Part shown: in pieces, positions 63,738 to 64,000 of the stretch
How positions within the stretch are numbered: the stretch's first letter is position 1
Layout: each line of letters starts with the position of its first letter
Assembly: GCA_947846985.1 (NCBI GenBank)
Contig: CANTUZ010000011.1
Location: 13,628,096-13,692,095, forward strand
Length of the DNA: 64,000 nt
From: Fratercula arctica
Lineage: Eukaryota; Chordata; Aves; Charadriiformes; Alcidae
Direction: 5' to 3'
Made by a program: the position numbers and the translations under genes
The notes under the pieces: generated by a model
The model's database searches: none
The model's input: only the letters and a program-made list of their open reading frames with translations
Told to the model about the DNA's origin: nothing

Positions 63738-64000
63738 CCACCACAAACCAAAAAAACCAAAGGAAAATAGGAGCCAGATGAACTCCTCGAACCCCTCACC
63801 CACTCCAGCAACGCGCCCCAGAGAGATGGTGGCTGGGGAGGCTGCACAAATTTTTTGGCAACAGGACAGCCTGGGTGCACAGGCTGCTCAGAGGCAGTGG
63901 GGCAGATGGTGCACACCTCTGCCCTCCCAGCAATGCCAGCTATGGGGCTGTCTGGCCGCTGACACAGTGTCAGTGCCCGGCGGGAGCTCACCAGAAGACC

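Larger units (their letters stand above)
36615..64000 (-). other. MAP2K4: MAP2K4 intron 1 (partial, 3' part)
   Basis: At least 27.4 kb between exon 2 and an exon 1 that must lie beyond the right edge. I find no ATGCAG-G/GT exon 1 end, no start codon context and no full CpG island here. It holds CR1 fragments at 37884, 38611, 46371, 51479, 52128, 56624 and 56948, a solo LTR at 55707-56300, tandem duplications at 39015, 40120 and 45131, homopolymer tracts (notably G32 at 58473), and CpG-rich patches near 43186-43302 and 51291-51420. An exon-like open frame lies at 48005-48188. The stretches 38816-46370, 46703-51478, 52555-55706 and 57508-64000 otherwise show no gene I can recognise. Confidence 0.85.

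Noticed and set aside
36615..64000. Search for MAP2K4 exon 1 and promoter
   Set aside because: No frame ending SSMQ before a GT donor and no full CpG island. CTGGTGAGC near the right edge looks donor-like but has no MAP2K4 coding sequence before it.

Overview
The window is vertebrate, and most likely avian, intronic DNA. It carries three coding exons of one recognisable gene on the minus strand, MAP2K4 (MKK4/SEK1, the kinase that activates JNK and p38). The avian call rests on many CR1 LINE fragments with the typical (ATTCTATGA)-type 3' end, two solo LTRs of types I recognise from bird genomes, the near absence of SINEs other than very old MIR-like relics, and vertebrate-style exon spacing. 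No bacterial, phage, CRISPR or operon structure is present.

Layout, written left to right; MAP2K4 is transcribed right to left. 1-8045: part of intron 4, with a nested CR1/CR1/LTR complex (about 1-1937), an older CR1 (about 2930-3712) and a MIR-like relic. 8046-8165: exon 4 (120 bp). 8166-18069: intron 3. 18070-18244: exon 3 (175 bp), encoding the start of the kinase domain up to the ATP-binding lysine. 18245-36511: intron 2. 36512-36614: exon 2 (103 bp), encoding the MAPK-docking (D) segment. 36615-64000: part of intron 1, with most of the CR1 fragments, a second solo LTR (55707-56300), several small tandem duplications, a run of 32 G and minor CpG-rich patches. Exon 1 (promoter, start codon) should lie to the right of the window, and exons 5 onward to the left. 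I looked for both and did not find them here.

The three exons join in frame. Exon 2 begins with two bases of a split Gly codon and ends two bases into an Ile codon, exon 3 begins with the third base of that codon and ends on Lys, and exon 4 begins on Arg. Together they encode residues equivalent to about 39-171 of the 399-residue human protein. All boundaries are GT-AG. The other open frames are mostly shadows of CR1 reverse-transcriptase remnants, or chance frames in GC-rich DNA.

I did not find a convincing new system. The items most worth a second look are: a very strong unused 3' splice site with a T25 tract 78 nt past the weak exon 4 donor; the fully readable nested insertion at the left end; a 184-bp exon-like open frame with a perfect donor in intron 1 (48005-48188); an unassigned 168-codon frame in intron 3; two CR1 copies sharing an unusual extended 3' tail; a closely spaced CR1 inverted repeat; and the G32 tract.
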